DNA of 54,661 bases, from NCBI GenBank assembly GCA_964472265.1, contig CAYYJO010000005.1, positions 1 to 54,661 on the forward strand, read 5' to 3'. Positions 45,031-53,296 of the stretch are shown here, one piece after another. Each line of letters starts with the position of its first letter. The first letter of the stretch is position 1. The notes under the pieces were generated by a model, which saw only the letters and a list, made by a program, of their open reading frames with translations, was not told where the DNA came from and made no database searches. The position numbers and the translations under genes were made by a program. This stretch comes from JAGNLA01 sp964472265 (GTDB lineage Bacteria; Caldisericota; Caldisericia; JAAYUI01).

Positions 45031-47483
45031 TGAAAATACTGCTCCTTGACGGCATGAGCATGCTCTTCCGGGCATATCACGCCTTCAGGGGGAGTTTTAC
45101 GGCACCGGATGGAACACCGACAAACGCCCTCTACGGTTTTTTGAGGCTTGCAACCGGCATAATTGACCGCGAAAAACCTGACCTGCTTGCTGTTTGCATC
45201 GACAGGCCCGAAAAAACCTTCAGGCATGAGAAGGACGAAAAGTACAAGGCAAACAGGCCAACCCCTCCTGACGACATGATGCGCCAGCTGGAAATGTTTG
45301 AGGAATTCCTTTCGGCTCTCGGTTTGCCAATTCTCTCATGTCCAGGCTACGAGGCTGACGACGTGATCGCAACCGTTGCCAGAAAAGAGTCAAAGCGCGG
45401 CAATAACGTGTTCATCATGAGCTCCGACCGTGACATCCTCCAGCTTGTGGACCCAAACACCTGTGTTATTCTAAACAAAAAGGGCATCTCTGAAACAGAA
45501 ACAGTCGACCAGGCAAGAATGGCTTCCGAATACCGCATGTCACCAGAGCAATTCGTGTGGTTCAAAGCCATGAAAGGCGACACCAGCGACAACTACGGCG
45601 GTGTTCCGGGAATCGGTGAAAAAGGGGCGTTTGAAATCGCTTCAAAAGCAAAATCCGTCGAGGATGTTGAAGTCAGTCCAAAGGTCGCAGCCAATCTTGA
45701 AATATTCAAACATTCACTGATGCTGGCAACCCTTCACGACAATGTGCCAATCGAATTCAACGACGAAAGCCTGAAGTGGACTCCCGACCCGGCAAAAGCT
45801 GTCCCAATGCTTCAAAGGCTCGGTTTCCTCAGCTTCGTCAGCAGGTTCAGACCTGAACCGAAAAAAGAGAGCAAAACCCAGACCGTTACAGCCGAATACG
45901 TCATCCCAAAAATCACAGGCAGGTTCGCCATACACATGGCTCCGGGTGAACTTGAGGTCTCTGACGATGAAAACACCTACAAAATCGACGTTGGTTCAGG
46001 ATTATTCCAGTCAACCGACGAAACAATAACAAAACTGGAACCGCTTCTGAAATCTGACAAACCGAAGGTCGTCTGCAATCTCAAGGAAATGCTTGGAAAA
46101 ATCGATGTCTCTGAGCCAGCCGATGATGTCTCGATGATGGCTTACCTCGATGAAACCATGCGTTCCGGCTACGACATCGAAACCCTCAAAAACGCCTACC
46201 TCGGCGAGAATATCTCCAACTCAAGCGCAATGCTCAAATTGTGTGACGTTCTCAAGGAAAAAATAGCAGTGATGGGCATGTGCGACCTCTATGAAAAGGT
46301 TGAAAAACCCGTCACAAGAATCCTCCATTCAGTCGAAAACCGTGGAATAATGATTGATAGAACGGTTTTATCAGACCTTGGGAAAAAGCTTGGTCGTGAA
46401 ATCGAGGAAAAATCAGAACAAATCTTTGAGGACACCGGCATGAGGTTCAATATAGCCTCGCCAAAGCAGCTCTCAGACGTTCTCTTCAAAAAACTTCAGA
46501 TCGAACCGCAGAAAAAAACAAAGACCGGTTTCTCGACTTCGGCTGCAGTTCTTGACAGTCTCAGGGGAACTTATCCTGTTGTAGACCTGGTTCTTGACGT
46601 GCGGGAACTTTCGAAGCTGAAAAACACCTATGTTGACGTGCTTCCGACCTTCGCAGACAAAGAAGGAAGGATACACACAACTTTCCTTCAGATGTCGACT
46701 TCGACCGGCCGACTGGCCTCGACAAACCCAAATCTTCAAAGCATCCCTGTACGTTCTGATCTTGGTGCTGAAATAAGAAAAGCGTTCATTGCAAAACCCG
46801 GAAACATAATAATCTCTGCAGACTACTCACAGATCGAACTCAGAGTGCTCGCCCACCTCTCGGAAGACCCCGAACTGGTCAGGGCTTTCAACGCCGGCGA
46901 AGACATCCACGCGGTCACGGCCAAAAAAATCTTCGACACAAACGAAGTTACATCAGAACAAAGGCGAAGGGCAAAGGTCATAAACTTCGGCCTGCTCTAC
47001 GGAATGTCAGCGCACAGGCTTTCGGGCGAATTCAAAATCAGCTACGCCGAGGCTGACGCTTTCATCAAGAATTATTTCGAAAGGTTCTCCGGTGTTGCCA
47101 CCTACATTAAAAACGTGGTTGAAAACGCAAAAAAGGTTGGCTACACAACAACAATCCTTGGCAGAAGGCGCAACTTTCCCGAATTACTGTCTGACAATTT
47201 CCAGGTCAGATCGGCAGGAGAGCGTGCAGCCATCAACTCGCCAATCCAGGGTTCGGCTGCCGACATCATCAAACTCGCAATGATCGCCGTTGAGCATGGG
47301 CTTGAAGGAACAGGAGCCATGCAGATTTTGCAGGTTCACGACGAGCTGCTGGTCGAATGCCCCCGTGACAATGCCGAAAAGGTCAGTACAATAATCAAAG
47401 AGAAAATGGAAAACGTCTTTTTGGCCAAGGTTCCAATGACGGTCGATACCAACTTCGGCAACAACTGGCTGGAGGCAAAGTAA
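45030..47483 (+). CDS. polA: DNA polymerase I
   Basis: 817 residues: a 5'-3' exonuclease/FEN domain (1 to ~280; 'LLLDGMSMLFRAYHAF', 'GYEADDVIAT', 'SSDRDILQLV', 'GDTSDNYGGVPGIG'), a degenerate 3'-5' exonuclease region (about 295-440) in which I find no DxE pair, and the family A polymerase domain (about 440-817; motif A 'SADYSQIELRVLAHLS' near 595, motif B 'RRRAKVINFGLLYGMS', motif C 'QVHDELLVE' near 768). It acts in Okazaki fragment processing and repair, probably without proofreading. It is slightly shorter than the usual 850-930 residues. Confidence 0.97.
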   Translation: MKILLLDGMSMLFRAYHAFRGSFTAPDGTPTNALYGFLRLATGIIDREKPDLLAVCIDRPEKTFRHEKDEKYKANRPTPPDDMMRQLEMFEEFLSALGLPILSCPGYEADDVIATVARKESKRGNNVFIMSSDRDILQLVDPNTCVILNKKGISETETVDQARMASEYRMSPEQFVWFKAMKGDTSDNYGGVPGIGEKGAFEIASKAKSVEDVEVSPKVAANLEIFKHSLMLATLHDNVPIEFNDESLKWTPDPAKAVPMLQRLGFLSFVSRFRPEPKKESKTQTVTAEYVIPKITGRFAIHMAPGELEVSDDENTYKIDVGSGLFQSTDETITKLEPLLKSDKPKVVCNLKEMLGKIDVSEPADDVSMMAYLDETMRSGYDIETLKNAYLGENISNSSAMLKLCDVLKEKIAVMGMCDLYEKVEKPVTRILHSVENRGIMIDRTVLSDLGKKLGREIEEKSEQIFEDTGMRFNIASPKQLSDVLFKKLQIEPQKKTKTGFSTSAAVLDSLRGTYPVVDLVLDVRELSKLKNTYVDVLPTFADKEGRIHTTFLQMSTSTGRLASTNPNLQSIPVRSDLGAEIRKAFIAKPGNIIISADYSQIELRVLAHLSEDPELVRAFNAGEDIHAVTAKKIFDTNEVTSEQRRRAKVINFGLLYGMSAHRLSGEFKISYAEADAFIKNYFERFSGVATYIKNVVENAKKVGYTTTILGRRRNFPELLSDNFQVRSAGERAAINSPIQGSAADIIKLAMIAVEHGLEGTGAMQILQVHDELLVECPRDNAEKVSTIIKEKMENVFLAKVPMTVDTNFGNNWLEAK

Positions 47484-48079
47484 TGGCCTACATTCTGGGC
47501 GTTACCGGAGGCATGGCTTCCGGAAAAACCGCAGCTGCAAAGTGTCTTGAAGGTGACAACGTCTTCATCATCGAGGTTGACGATCTGGCAAGACCAATGC
47601 TCCAGCCCGGAACTGAAATCTACAACCGGGTCATTGATTACTTCGGCAAAAAGATCACAAACATTGACGGTTCGGTCAACAGGAAAAGACTGGCCAGGCA
47701 AGCCTTTTCAACACCCCAAAAAACACGCGAGCTGAACGATATTTTCAGGGAACCCTTGACGCAATCGATAAAGTTTGAAATCATGGCTGCAAGGGCAAAC
47801 CGTGCCAGACTCATTGTTGTTGTGGCTGCAATCATGTTTGAACAGGGCTGGAACAAGCTCTGCCACGGAGTTCTGAACATCTCTGCACCGGAATCAATCA
47901 GGATGCAGAGGGCTGTGGCTTTGGGCATGACCGAGGCTGAAGTTTATGAACGCATGGTTTCCCAGATGTCTGAGCGAGAACGCATGAAGCATGCAAACTG
48001 GACGATCTACACCCAGCCGACAACCGAAGCCCTGTGTGAAAAAATGAGGAGATTTGCACAAGAGAACAAGTGGATATAA
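47483..48079 (+). CDS. coaE: Dephospho-CoA kinase
   Basis: 198 residues. P-loop 'GVTGGMASGKT' (6-16), 'VDDLARPM' (the conserved D.ia), 'NRKRLARQAFSTPQKTRELNDIFREPL' (matching dR..La..vF.d...l..Le.i.hP.v) and 'AAIMFEQGW' (in place of PLL.E). It phosphorylates dephospho-CoA in the last step of CoA synthesis. The common polA-coaE order is preserved. The start overlaps the polA stop (TAATG). Confidence 0.93.
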   Translation: MAYILGVTGGMASGKTAAAKCLEGDNVFIIEVDDLARPMLQPGTEIYNRVIDYFGKKITNIDGSVNRKRLARQAFSTPQKTRELNDIFREPLTQSIKFEIMAARANRARLIVVVAAIMFEQGWNKLCHGVLNISAPESIRMQRAVALGMTEAEVYERMVSQMSERERMKHANWTIYTQPTTEALCEKMRRFAQENKWI

Positions 48080-48816
48080 ACCTTTCCTATTCAAGAATTT
48101 CGACGTACCTGGACTGCCCTTACAAATTCTTTCTGGCATATATTGTCGGTTTGCCAGGCATTCCAAGGCCATACTTCAGCTTTGGCAACTCAGTCCATGC
48201 TGCCCTTGAAGAATTCCACAAACCAAAGTTGCTGCCATCAGACAATTCATCTGAATACCTGCTGGGTCTTTATGAAAAATACTGGATTTCAGATGGTTTT
48301 ACAGATATTGAATCCGAGTTGAGGGCAAAAGACGAAGGCAGATCGATACTCATCGGCTACCACAATTATCTTGGTGGAACCATGCCTGAAGTCGTCGATG
48401 TCGAAATGAATTTTTCAATTAAAATCGACGGCCTGACAATCACCGGTTACATTGACAGAATCGACAGCAACTCCGACGGTTCAGTAAACCTACTTGACTA
48501 CAAGACAGGAAAAACCATCCCCTCTGCCCTTGAAGACTCTGACAGGCTCCAGCTTTCTATCTACACGCTCGCAGTAAATGTCTTGCTAAACATGCAGGTG
48601 AGAAAGGCTTCAAATCTTTACCTGAGACAGATGGCGCTGAGATCTTTTGAGCCAACCATCGTTGACGTTGACCGTGCGAGAGAGGCGATAAGCTTCGTTA
48701 AAAAAGGCATAGAACTCAAAAAGTTCGAACGCTGTCCCAACCGGTTCTGTCCCTACTGCGACTACTATCAGGGTTGCCAGGGAGCAGACGTTTTGCATGT
48801 GGAGGAGAGTTTCTAG
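48070..48816 (+). CDS. PD-(D/E)XK nuclease-family protein (RecB/Cas4-like) with a probable Fe-S cluster
   Basis: 248 residues; GTG start overlaps the coaE stop by 10 nt. Motifs: 'SYSRISTYLDCPYKFFLAYI' at the N-terminus (first cluster cysteine), 'FGNSVHAALEEFH' (motif I His/Glu), 'ITGYIDRIDSNSDGSVNLLDYKTGK' (catalytic D...D-x-K), 'DRLQLSIYTLAV' (Q/Y motif) and the C-terminal cysteines in 'CPNRFCPYCDYYQGC'. This is the AddB/Cas4 arrangement, one upstream Cys plus a downstream triplet. No helicase, cas genes or CRISPR array is nearby, so it is a free-standing nuclease, perhaps acting in repair with polA. Confidence 0.9.
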   Translation: MDINLSYSRISTYLDCPYKFFLAYIVGLPGIPRPYFSFGNSVHAALEEFHKPKLLPSDNSSEYLLGLYEKYWISDGFTDIESELRAKDEGRSILIGYHNYLGGTMPEVVDVEMNFSIKIDGLTITGYIDRIDSNSDGSVNLLDYKTGKTIPSALEDSDRLQLSIYTLAVNVLLNMQVRKASNLYLRQMALRSFEPTIVDVDRAREAISFVKKGIELKKFERCPNRFCPYCDYYQGCQGADVLHVEESF

Positions 48817-48819
48817 GAT

Positions 48820-50499
48820 ATGAAAAAAATTTTCACCGTTGCAATTCTGGCCATCCTTCTTTCAGGTTGTGGAAAGCAGCCGCAGGGCGGTTTCCTCACG
48901 CTCAACATCGATGACAAAAAGGCGCTCGTGGCAATCGACGAGGCAAAGCCTGTCCTTTTCGCCGAAATGGAGCAACCGCTTGACCTCATGGCAATCCCGC
49001 ACAAGGTTTCGGTCACATGGTCGGCAACGGGTGACACAACCACCGAGTTTGCAACGGTTGAATTCGGAAAAACCACAACATTCACACCCACTCCGCCAAA
49101 ACTTGAGCCGGTTGAGATAATAACGTCAATGCCGGGCACAATCACAGCCGGTTTCACTGATCTTGGTCACAGCTCCAAAATTTCAAATCCACAGGTTTAC
49201 GCTGGAAAACGCAGGTTTGAAGTGGCTATCGACGGTTTCCAGTACCGCTGGGCAACAGAGCTTGAAGTTGAATTGAACTCCAAAATCAGCCTTGAACCAG
49301 GAACTGACGCAAACACAGGCGCACTTTACATCAAATCGCAATCTCAGGGGACGAGTTTCACTATCAAAGGAACAAAGGAACAGCCACTGTTTTTTGAAGG
49401 GTCTGTTTTCATTCCAAAAGTTACGCCAGGCATGCTGGAAATATCGGAAAAAACAAATCCGCTCGTGAAGCACTATGTTCAAATTGAAGCAGACAAAGTA
49501 ACGAAGCTCAACTATATGACCAACTTTGAAGACACGTCAAAAAAACAGGTCACACTTGACACCTTCGGCAAAACCACCCTTTATGTTTGCTGGGGTTCTC
49601 AAACAAGCGCCATCGACCTGACAGGCAAAACACAGCTTGATGGCTACACTTTGGATAAGTCAACGCCTTTCAGGCCTGGCACAATGAACTCTGACGAAGT
49701 CTTCAAATTTTTGGTTTGCAAGGATGGAAACGGTTTTGGTGCAAAACAAATAATCGGTGTTCTTCCAGAAAGAATAAGTGTTGATCGAGTTTCAGGATCG
49801 ATGATTGACCCAACAACCATCAAACATGCAAAGGTTCAAGACTGGGCGCAAAAATCAGACGATGGTCAGTGGTTCGTTAACAATGACATGGTATACGGCC
49901 CGGGTGGCTTCAGGTTCGCTTTGGGTGGTTACGATGCCGGCTGCTGGGACACGCTCAACTATACCTTGCTGGTGACAAAGCTCGATTTTGAAAATGAAAC
50001 TTTTGAAGTCAGGGAAGCCCCTCTATCAAAGAAAAATCCGATGATTATAGGCACTTTTGGTCACAAGGGCATTGGCGACAAAAACCTGAAATGGATCAAT
50101 GCCTACGCTTTCTACGATGCGAGGGGTTTGCCGATGGTCGTTTTGGCTTCCTCAAAATGGACAGCAGTTTATGACCGCGAAACGTCAAAAGAAATTGGTT
50201 CTGGTGCATTCAAACTCGCATACAAACTGGACAAGCCATGTTTCACGGCAAGCCTTGATGACAAGAGGTTTTTGGTTTGCAAGACTGGCAACAACACATT
50301 TTCAGGCTCATTTATCCTTGACCTTCAAACAGGGATTGTTCATGAAAACCTCATCAATCCTTCATCAACCGAGAATAAGCTTATTCTGTGCAACGCTGTA
50401 AAAGGCGCAAACGCCGGTTTAGCCTACAAAATATCTGGAAAATCCTTTGTTCCTGTCTGGGCTGGCATCTACCAGTTACCAAACGCCTTTGTCGAATAA
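48820..50499 (+). CDS. Large lipoprotein of unknown function
   Basis: 559 residues with lipobox LSGC (Cys17). The segment after the signal ('GGFLTLNIDDKKALVAIDEAKPVLFAEMEQPLDLMAIPHKVSVTW') resembles a PEGA-like domain, and two similar beta units follow (about 95-240). The C-terminal ~300 residues contain propeller-like strands ('WTAVYDRETSKEIGSGAFKL', 'FILDLQTGIVHENLI'). Its ATG lies 3 nt after the nuclease stop, so it is the last gene of the operon starting at 43210. The last 31 nt overlap the convergent gene at 50469. Confidence 0.78.
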   Translation: MKKIFTVAILAILLSGCGKQPQGGFLTLNIDDKKALVAIDEAKPVLFAEMEQPLDLMAIPHKVSVTWSATGDTTTEFATVEFGKTTTFTPTPPKLEPVEIITSMPGTITAGFTDLGHSSKISNPQVYAGKRRFEVAIDGFQYRWATELEVELNSKISLEPGTDANTGALYIKSQSQGTSFTIKGTKEQPLFFEGSVFIPKVTPGMLEISEKTNPLVKHYVQIEADKVTKLNYMTNFEDTSKKQVTLDTFGKTTLYVCWGSQTSAIDLTGKTQLDGYTLDKSTPFRPGTMNSDEVFKFLVCKDGNGFGAKQIIGVLPERISVDRVSGSMIDPTTIKHAKVQDWAQKSDDGQWFVNNDMVYGPGGFRFALGGYDAGCWDTLNYTLLVTKLDFENETFEVREAPLSKKNPMIIGTFGHKGIGDKNLKWINAYAFYDARGLPMVVLASSKWTAVYDRETSKEIGSGAFKLAYKLDKPCFTASLDDKRFLVCKTGNNTFSGSFILDLQTGIVHENLINPSSTENKLILCNAVKGANAGLAYKISGKSFVPVWAGIYQLPNAFVE

Positions 50500-51053
50500 T
50501 TGGCGATAAACAGGAAGAAGTTCATGATCAGATCGAACACGCCAATCACCAGGGCATAAGCCAGGAATGGCCAGAGAATATCGAGAATTTTTGATTTCGA
50601 CACCGCCCAGTAAACGGCAAGCTGGACAAGCAGACCGCCAATTATTGAAATACCGATCCAAATTGGCGTCATCCACGTTTTCTGCAACACGGCATTTTCA
50701 AAAGTGACAAACCATGGAGTTAACGGGCTATAATTTGGAATAACCCTTAGCAGAACAACAAACATTGCGTATGCCAGCGAAGAAACAGCGCTTGGGAGTG
50801 CGACAAGGCATTTTATGTTGTCCTCAACTGATTTTCTGGTGAGACCAAAAATAATGATCATGTTGAAGCTGAGGGTGAAAAGAAACTCGAAAATATGAAC
50901 AGCGTATGGATTTTTCAATACGTGTATGCCAGAAAAAAGGCATATTCCGCCAGAAATAACGGCTATCACAGTCATAACAGGCATGAAGTAATCGTCAATG
51001 TTGTGGCGCCACGAAATCCACCACTTATTGAACCTGATGGCTCTATCAATCAT
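50469..51053 (-). CDS. Polytopic membrane protein, possibly Yip1-like
   Basis: 194 residues with five hydrophobic segments. The order 'ALPSAVSSLAYAMFVVLLRVIP', 'WMTPIWIGISIIGGLLVQLAVYWAV', 'ILWPFLAYALVIGVFDLIMNFFLFIA' resembles the Yip1/YIF1 membrane domain used by bacterial DUF1282-type proteins. The ribosome-binding site is AAAGGA. It lies 25 nt downstream of 51079, whose product has the same topology and a similar 'FLFs(F/L)..(H/N)..I(I/L).G' segment, so the two may be diverged paralogues. The function is unknown. Confidence 0.7.
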   Translation of the reverse strand: MIDRAIRFNKWWISWRHNIDDYFMPVMTVIAVISGGICLFSGIHVLKNPYAVHIFEFLFTLSFNMIIIFGLTRKSVEDNIKCLVALPSAVSSLAYAMFVVLLRVIPNYSPLTPWFVTFENAVLQKTWMTPIWIGISIIGGLLVQLAVYWAVSKSKILDILWPFLAYALVIGVFDLIMNFFLFIANYSTKAFGNW

Positions 51054-51078
51054 TTTTTTTCCTTTGGTTATTTTTTGA

Positions 51079-51705
51079 TCAGAGTCCGCTTACAAACGGC
51101 GACATCAACAGGAAAAGTGTGATGGTGTTTGCAGTTATTGCGTATGAGACGTACGGGAAAATCATGGATTGCCATTCTTTTCTGTACAGAAGCGCCAAAA
51201 GTCCGAACTGGGCAATCACGGGAACGATAATTGACGCTGCAATGTACCAAGGATCCATGAGGTCGGTTGCCGAAAATTTAGCAACAAGCGGCAAGATCAC
51301 CCAAACAAACGGTTTTGACCCGATGAACGGAAATCTGAAAAGCAGGTTTATCACGCCAAACACAAGCACGACGGAGCACGACGCAAAGATGTGCTTCAAA
51401 ACTGGCTCGTCTTGTCTTACAGCTTTAAGGATGCCCGCCAGAATGATCGAGTGGTAGCCAAACGAGAACAGGAATTCGGGAAGCTTGCCCGAGATTCTGC
51501 TATAATACGGGTCGCTCAGAACAATATAAACCCCGGTTACAACCAAAAGGAGAGTCATTAATCCGACAAAAAACAAAAATAACTGGTTTTCTTTTCTTGA
51601 GTCCAGCTCAACATTTTTTATTTCAGAACCATGTCCGACTTTCCCCAGCAAAGAAATGAATTTTTCTTTCACTGCCTGCGATTCATTCGAGATCACGCTT
51701 GCCAA
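51079..51705 (-). CDS. Polytopic membrane protein, possibly Yip1-like
   Basis: About 208 residues with five hydrophobic segments after a charged N-terminal tail of ~40 residues. I start it at TTG 51705 because AGAGGAGGAAAT precedes it, and because the further in-frame TTG at 51726 overlaps the TATATT of a promoter (TTGTAA-16-TATATT). A GTG 4 codons inside is also possible. Segments include 'ASCSVVLVFGVINLLFRFPFI', 'YIAASIIVPVIAQFGLLALLY' and 'YVSYAITANTITLFLLMSPFVSG'. Probably the upstream partner of 50469 in a two-gene operon. Confidence 0.68.
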   Translation of the reverse strand: MASVISNESQAVKEKFISLLGKVGHGSEIKNVELDSRKENQLFLFFVGLMTLLLVVTGVYIVLSDPYYSRISGKLPEFLFSFGYHSIILAGILKAVRQDEPVLKHIFASCSVVLVFGVINLLFRFPFIGSKPFVWVILPLVAKFSATDLMDPWYIAASIIVPVIAQFGLLALLYRKEWQSMIFPYVSYAITANTITLFLLMSPFVSGL

Positions 51706-51775
51706 ATTTCCTCCTCTCAATGGCAATATACAAAATTCTGGCTTTTTTACAATAACCTTATTCTTGGGGGTTTAT

Positions 51776-52273
51776 CTACCAGCGAACGAGTTTGATCTCG
51801 ATGGCTGTAAATCTTTCCGCCCATTGAGACTTGATTGCCACAAGCCTGATCCTTGATCCGACACGGACCGGCAACGACCTCACCATCTCTGAATCGACAA
51901 GCAACTGGACTTCGCCAGCCGGGCTTGATACACGATAATTGTAGTTGTCGGGATCCCAAACGGTTATCTCAGCCAGCCAAGACCTCTTGTCCGCATAATG
52001 CTTCGAATCGTTGGGCAGATCGGCGATGAAGAGGTTCCCATCTCCGTCAACTTCACAACATACATCAGCGCCAAGAAAAAGTGAGGCGGTTGTGACATTT
52101 GTCGGAACATTCACTGTGACCACGCCGAAATTATAGGTCTGAACCTTTACTGGGCCAAACGAACCCGAAGAATTGAGAACAAAGCCGTAGACCAAACCTT
52201 TGTTTAAAGCCCTCGCCGGAACAAAGGCAAGAACCGCTGCCAAAATTATCAAAACCAAAACCAATTTTTTCAT
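51776..52273 (-). CDS. Secreted protein of unknown function
   Basis: 165 residues from ATG 52273 (AGGAGGAAAC). A Sec signal peptide (MKKLVLVLIILAAVLAFVPARA) is followed by a beta-rich domain of about 140 residues containing 'GDGNLFIADLPNDSKHYADKRSWLAEITVWDPDNYNYRVS' and ending 'AIEIKLVRW'. There is no lipobox, so it is likely a soluble periplasmic or exported protein. The frame continues upstream, but the ribosome-binding site and signal peptide fix this start. It follows chrA by 8 nt. Confidence 0.75.
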   Translation of the reverse strand: MKKLVLVLIILAAVLAFVPARALNKGLVYGFVLNSSGSFGPVKVQTYNFGVVTVNVPTNVTTASLFLGADVCCEVDGDGNLFIADLPNDSKHYADKRSWLAEITVWDPDNYNYRVSSPAGEVQLLVDSEMVRSLPVRVGSRIRLVAIKSQWAERFTAIEIKLVRW

Positions 52274-52281
52274 GTTTCCTC

Positions 52282-52803
52282 CTATCTCAGAAGCATCAAA
52301 CCGCAAACGCCGCCGCCGAGGATCAGCCAGCCCGGATGAACGCCAACGAAGAGCAAAACAGCCGAAACGACGCCAACCCCGATCACAACAAGGTTATAAT
52401 CCTTGAACACCGGATATCCGATCCTCCAGGCCATCCAGACAATCATGGCCACCACAACCGGTGCAATACCTTTCAAAACACTCTTGAGATATACATTGTC
52501 GCCGTATTTTATGAAGACAAAATACATCACAATCACCACGACTATCGTAGGCAAAACCACACCGAGAACTGCAGCTATCATTCCAGCGGTGCCAGCCACA
52601 TGCCTGCCAACAAGCGCTGCAGAACCAATTGCATTTGGGCCAGGAGTCGTTGCAGTCAGATAAATGATGCTCGAAAACTGATCTGCCGACATCCACTGAT
52701 GGGCAGCAACCTCGTGTTCCATGATGGCAAGCGTTGTCCATCCCCCGCCAAAGGACAGCAGACTGATTTTTGCAAACGCGAGGAACAGGTCTATGAGTTC
52801 CAT
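52282..52803 (-). CDS. chrA: Short-chain chromate transporter (CHR family), single domain
   Basis: 173 residues, about six membrane segments. The CHR motifs are present: 'FAKISLLSFGGGWTTLAIMEHE' with FGGG near residue 18, and 'SSIIYLTATTPGPNAIGSAALVG' with TPGP. Chromate transporters of this half-length usually occur as adjacent pairs that form a heterodimer; only one copy is visible here. It may move chromate/sulfate or another anion. It is transcribed from a leaderless promoter: TAAAAT ends 6 nt before the ATG. Confidence 0.9.
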   Translation of the reverse strand: MELIDLFLAFAKISLLSFGGGWTTLAIMEHEVAAHQWMSADQFSSIIYLTATTPGPNAIGSAALVGRHVAGTAGMIAAVLGVVLPTIVVVIVMYFVFIKYGDNVYLKSVLKGIAPVVVAMIVWMAWRIGYPVFKDYNLVVIGVGVVSAVLLFVGVHPGWLILGGGVCGLMLLR

Positions 52804-52809
52804 GGCCTG

Positions 52810-52838
52810 ATTTTACTCTTTACAAACAATAATGGCAA
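52810..52838 (-). promoter_or_regulatory. Promoter giving a leaderless chrA mRNA
   Basis: On the minus strand TTGCCA (52838-52833), 17-nt spacer, TAAAAT (52815-52810), then CAGGCC and ATG 52803. No ribosome-binding site fits. Confidence 0.6.
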
Positions 52839-52853
52839 CAACGTGTCAAATTA

Positions 52854-52882
52854 TTGCAAGGATGGGGCGATGCGTTTATTAT
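52854..52882 (+). promoter_or_regulatory. Promoter of the TM2-domain gene
   Basis: TTGCAA (52854-52859), 17-nt spacer, TATTAT (52877-52882). The start would be near 52889, leaving a short leader with AAAGGG before ATG 52900. An ATG at 52870 falls inside the promoter and is excluded. Confidence 0.6.
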
Positions 52883-52899
52883 TGAAAAGAAAGGGTCAA

Positions 52900-53262
52900 A
52901 TGGATTTAGACATTGAAACGAGCAGGGCTTATGAAGGCATGTCATACCAAATGCAGAGCTTCTTCAACGGCAGGTACGAGATTAGAAGAAAAAAGCCGTG
53001 GTTGTTCTATCTGTGGTGCATATTCCTTGGCCTGCTCGGAGCGCACAAATTCTATCTGGAAGAGACCGCCCTGGGAATCGGCTACCTCATGACTGGCGGA
53101 CTGTGGGGGTTTGGGATTCTTTACGACCTCATTACAGGAGTAACCCAGGTTAGGAACTACAACATGGCTCTTTCAAGAAAAATCCTGTTCGAGCTGAAGG
53201 CCTCGTACGGGGAGTTCGTAAAAGAGACTGAGCCAATGCCGGGCGTCGGTTTGCTAAGCTAA
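52900..53262 (+). CDS. TM2-domain membrane protein
   Basis: 120 residues from ATG 52900. The centre is a TM2 domain: 'KKPWLFYLWCIFLGLLGAHKFYLEE' and 'GIGYLMTGGLWGFGILYDLIT', which keep the conserved 'G.fGahrFYlg....gi..l..' followed by 'iw.liD' pattern. Flanking parts are charged and cytoplasmic. The molecular role of bacterial TM2 proteins is not established. It is monocistronic, divergent from chrA. Confidence 0.88.
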   Translation: MDLDIETSRAYEGMSYQMQSFFNGRYEIRRKKPWLFYLWCIFLGLLGAHKFYLEETALGIGYLMTGGLWGFGILYDLITGVTQVRNYNMALSRKILFELKASYGEFVKETEPMPGVGLLS

Positions 53263-53296
53263 CAGTGCACCATAAGCTTTGCCACTTTCTTCAAGG

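Noticed and set aside
52336..52899. Upstream extension of the TM2-domain frame to 52336
   Set aside because: It runs antisense through chrA and across a -35/-10 promoter pair; the gene starts at ATG 52900 after AAAGGG.
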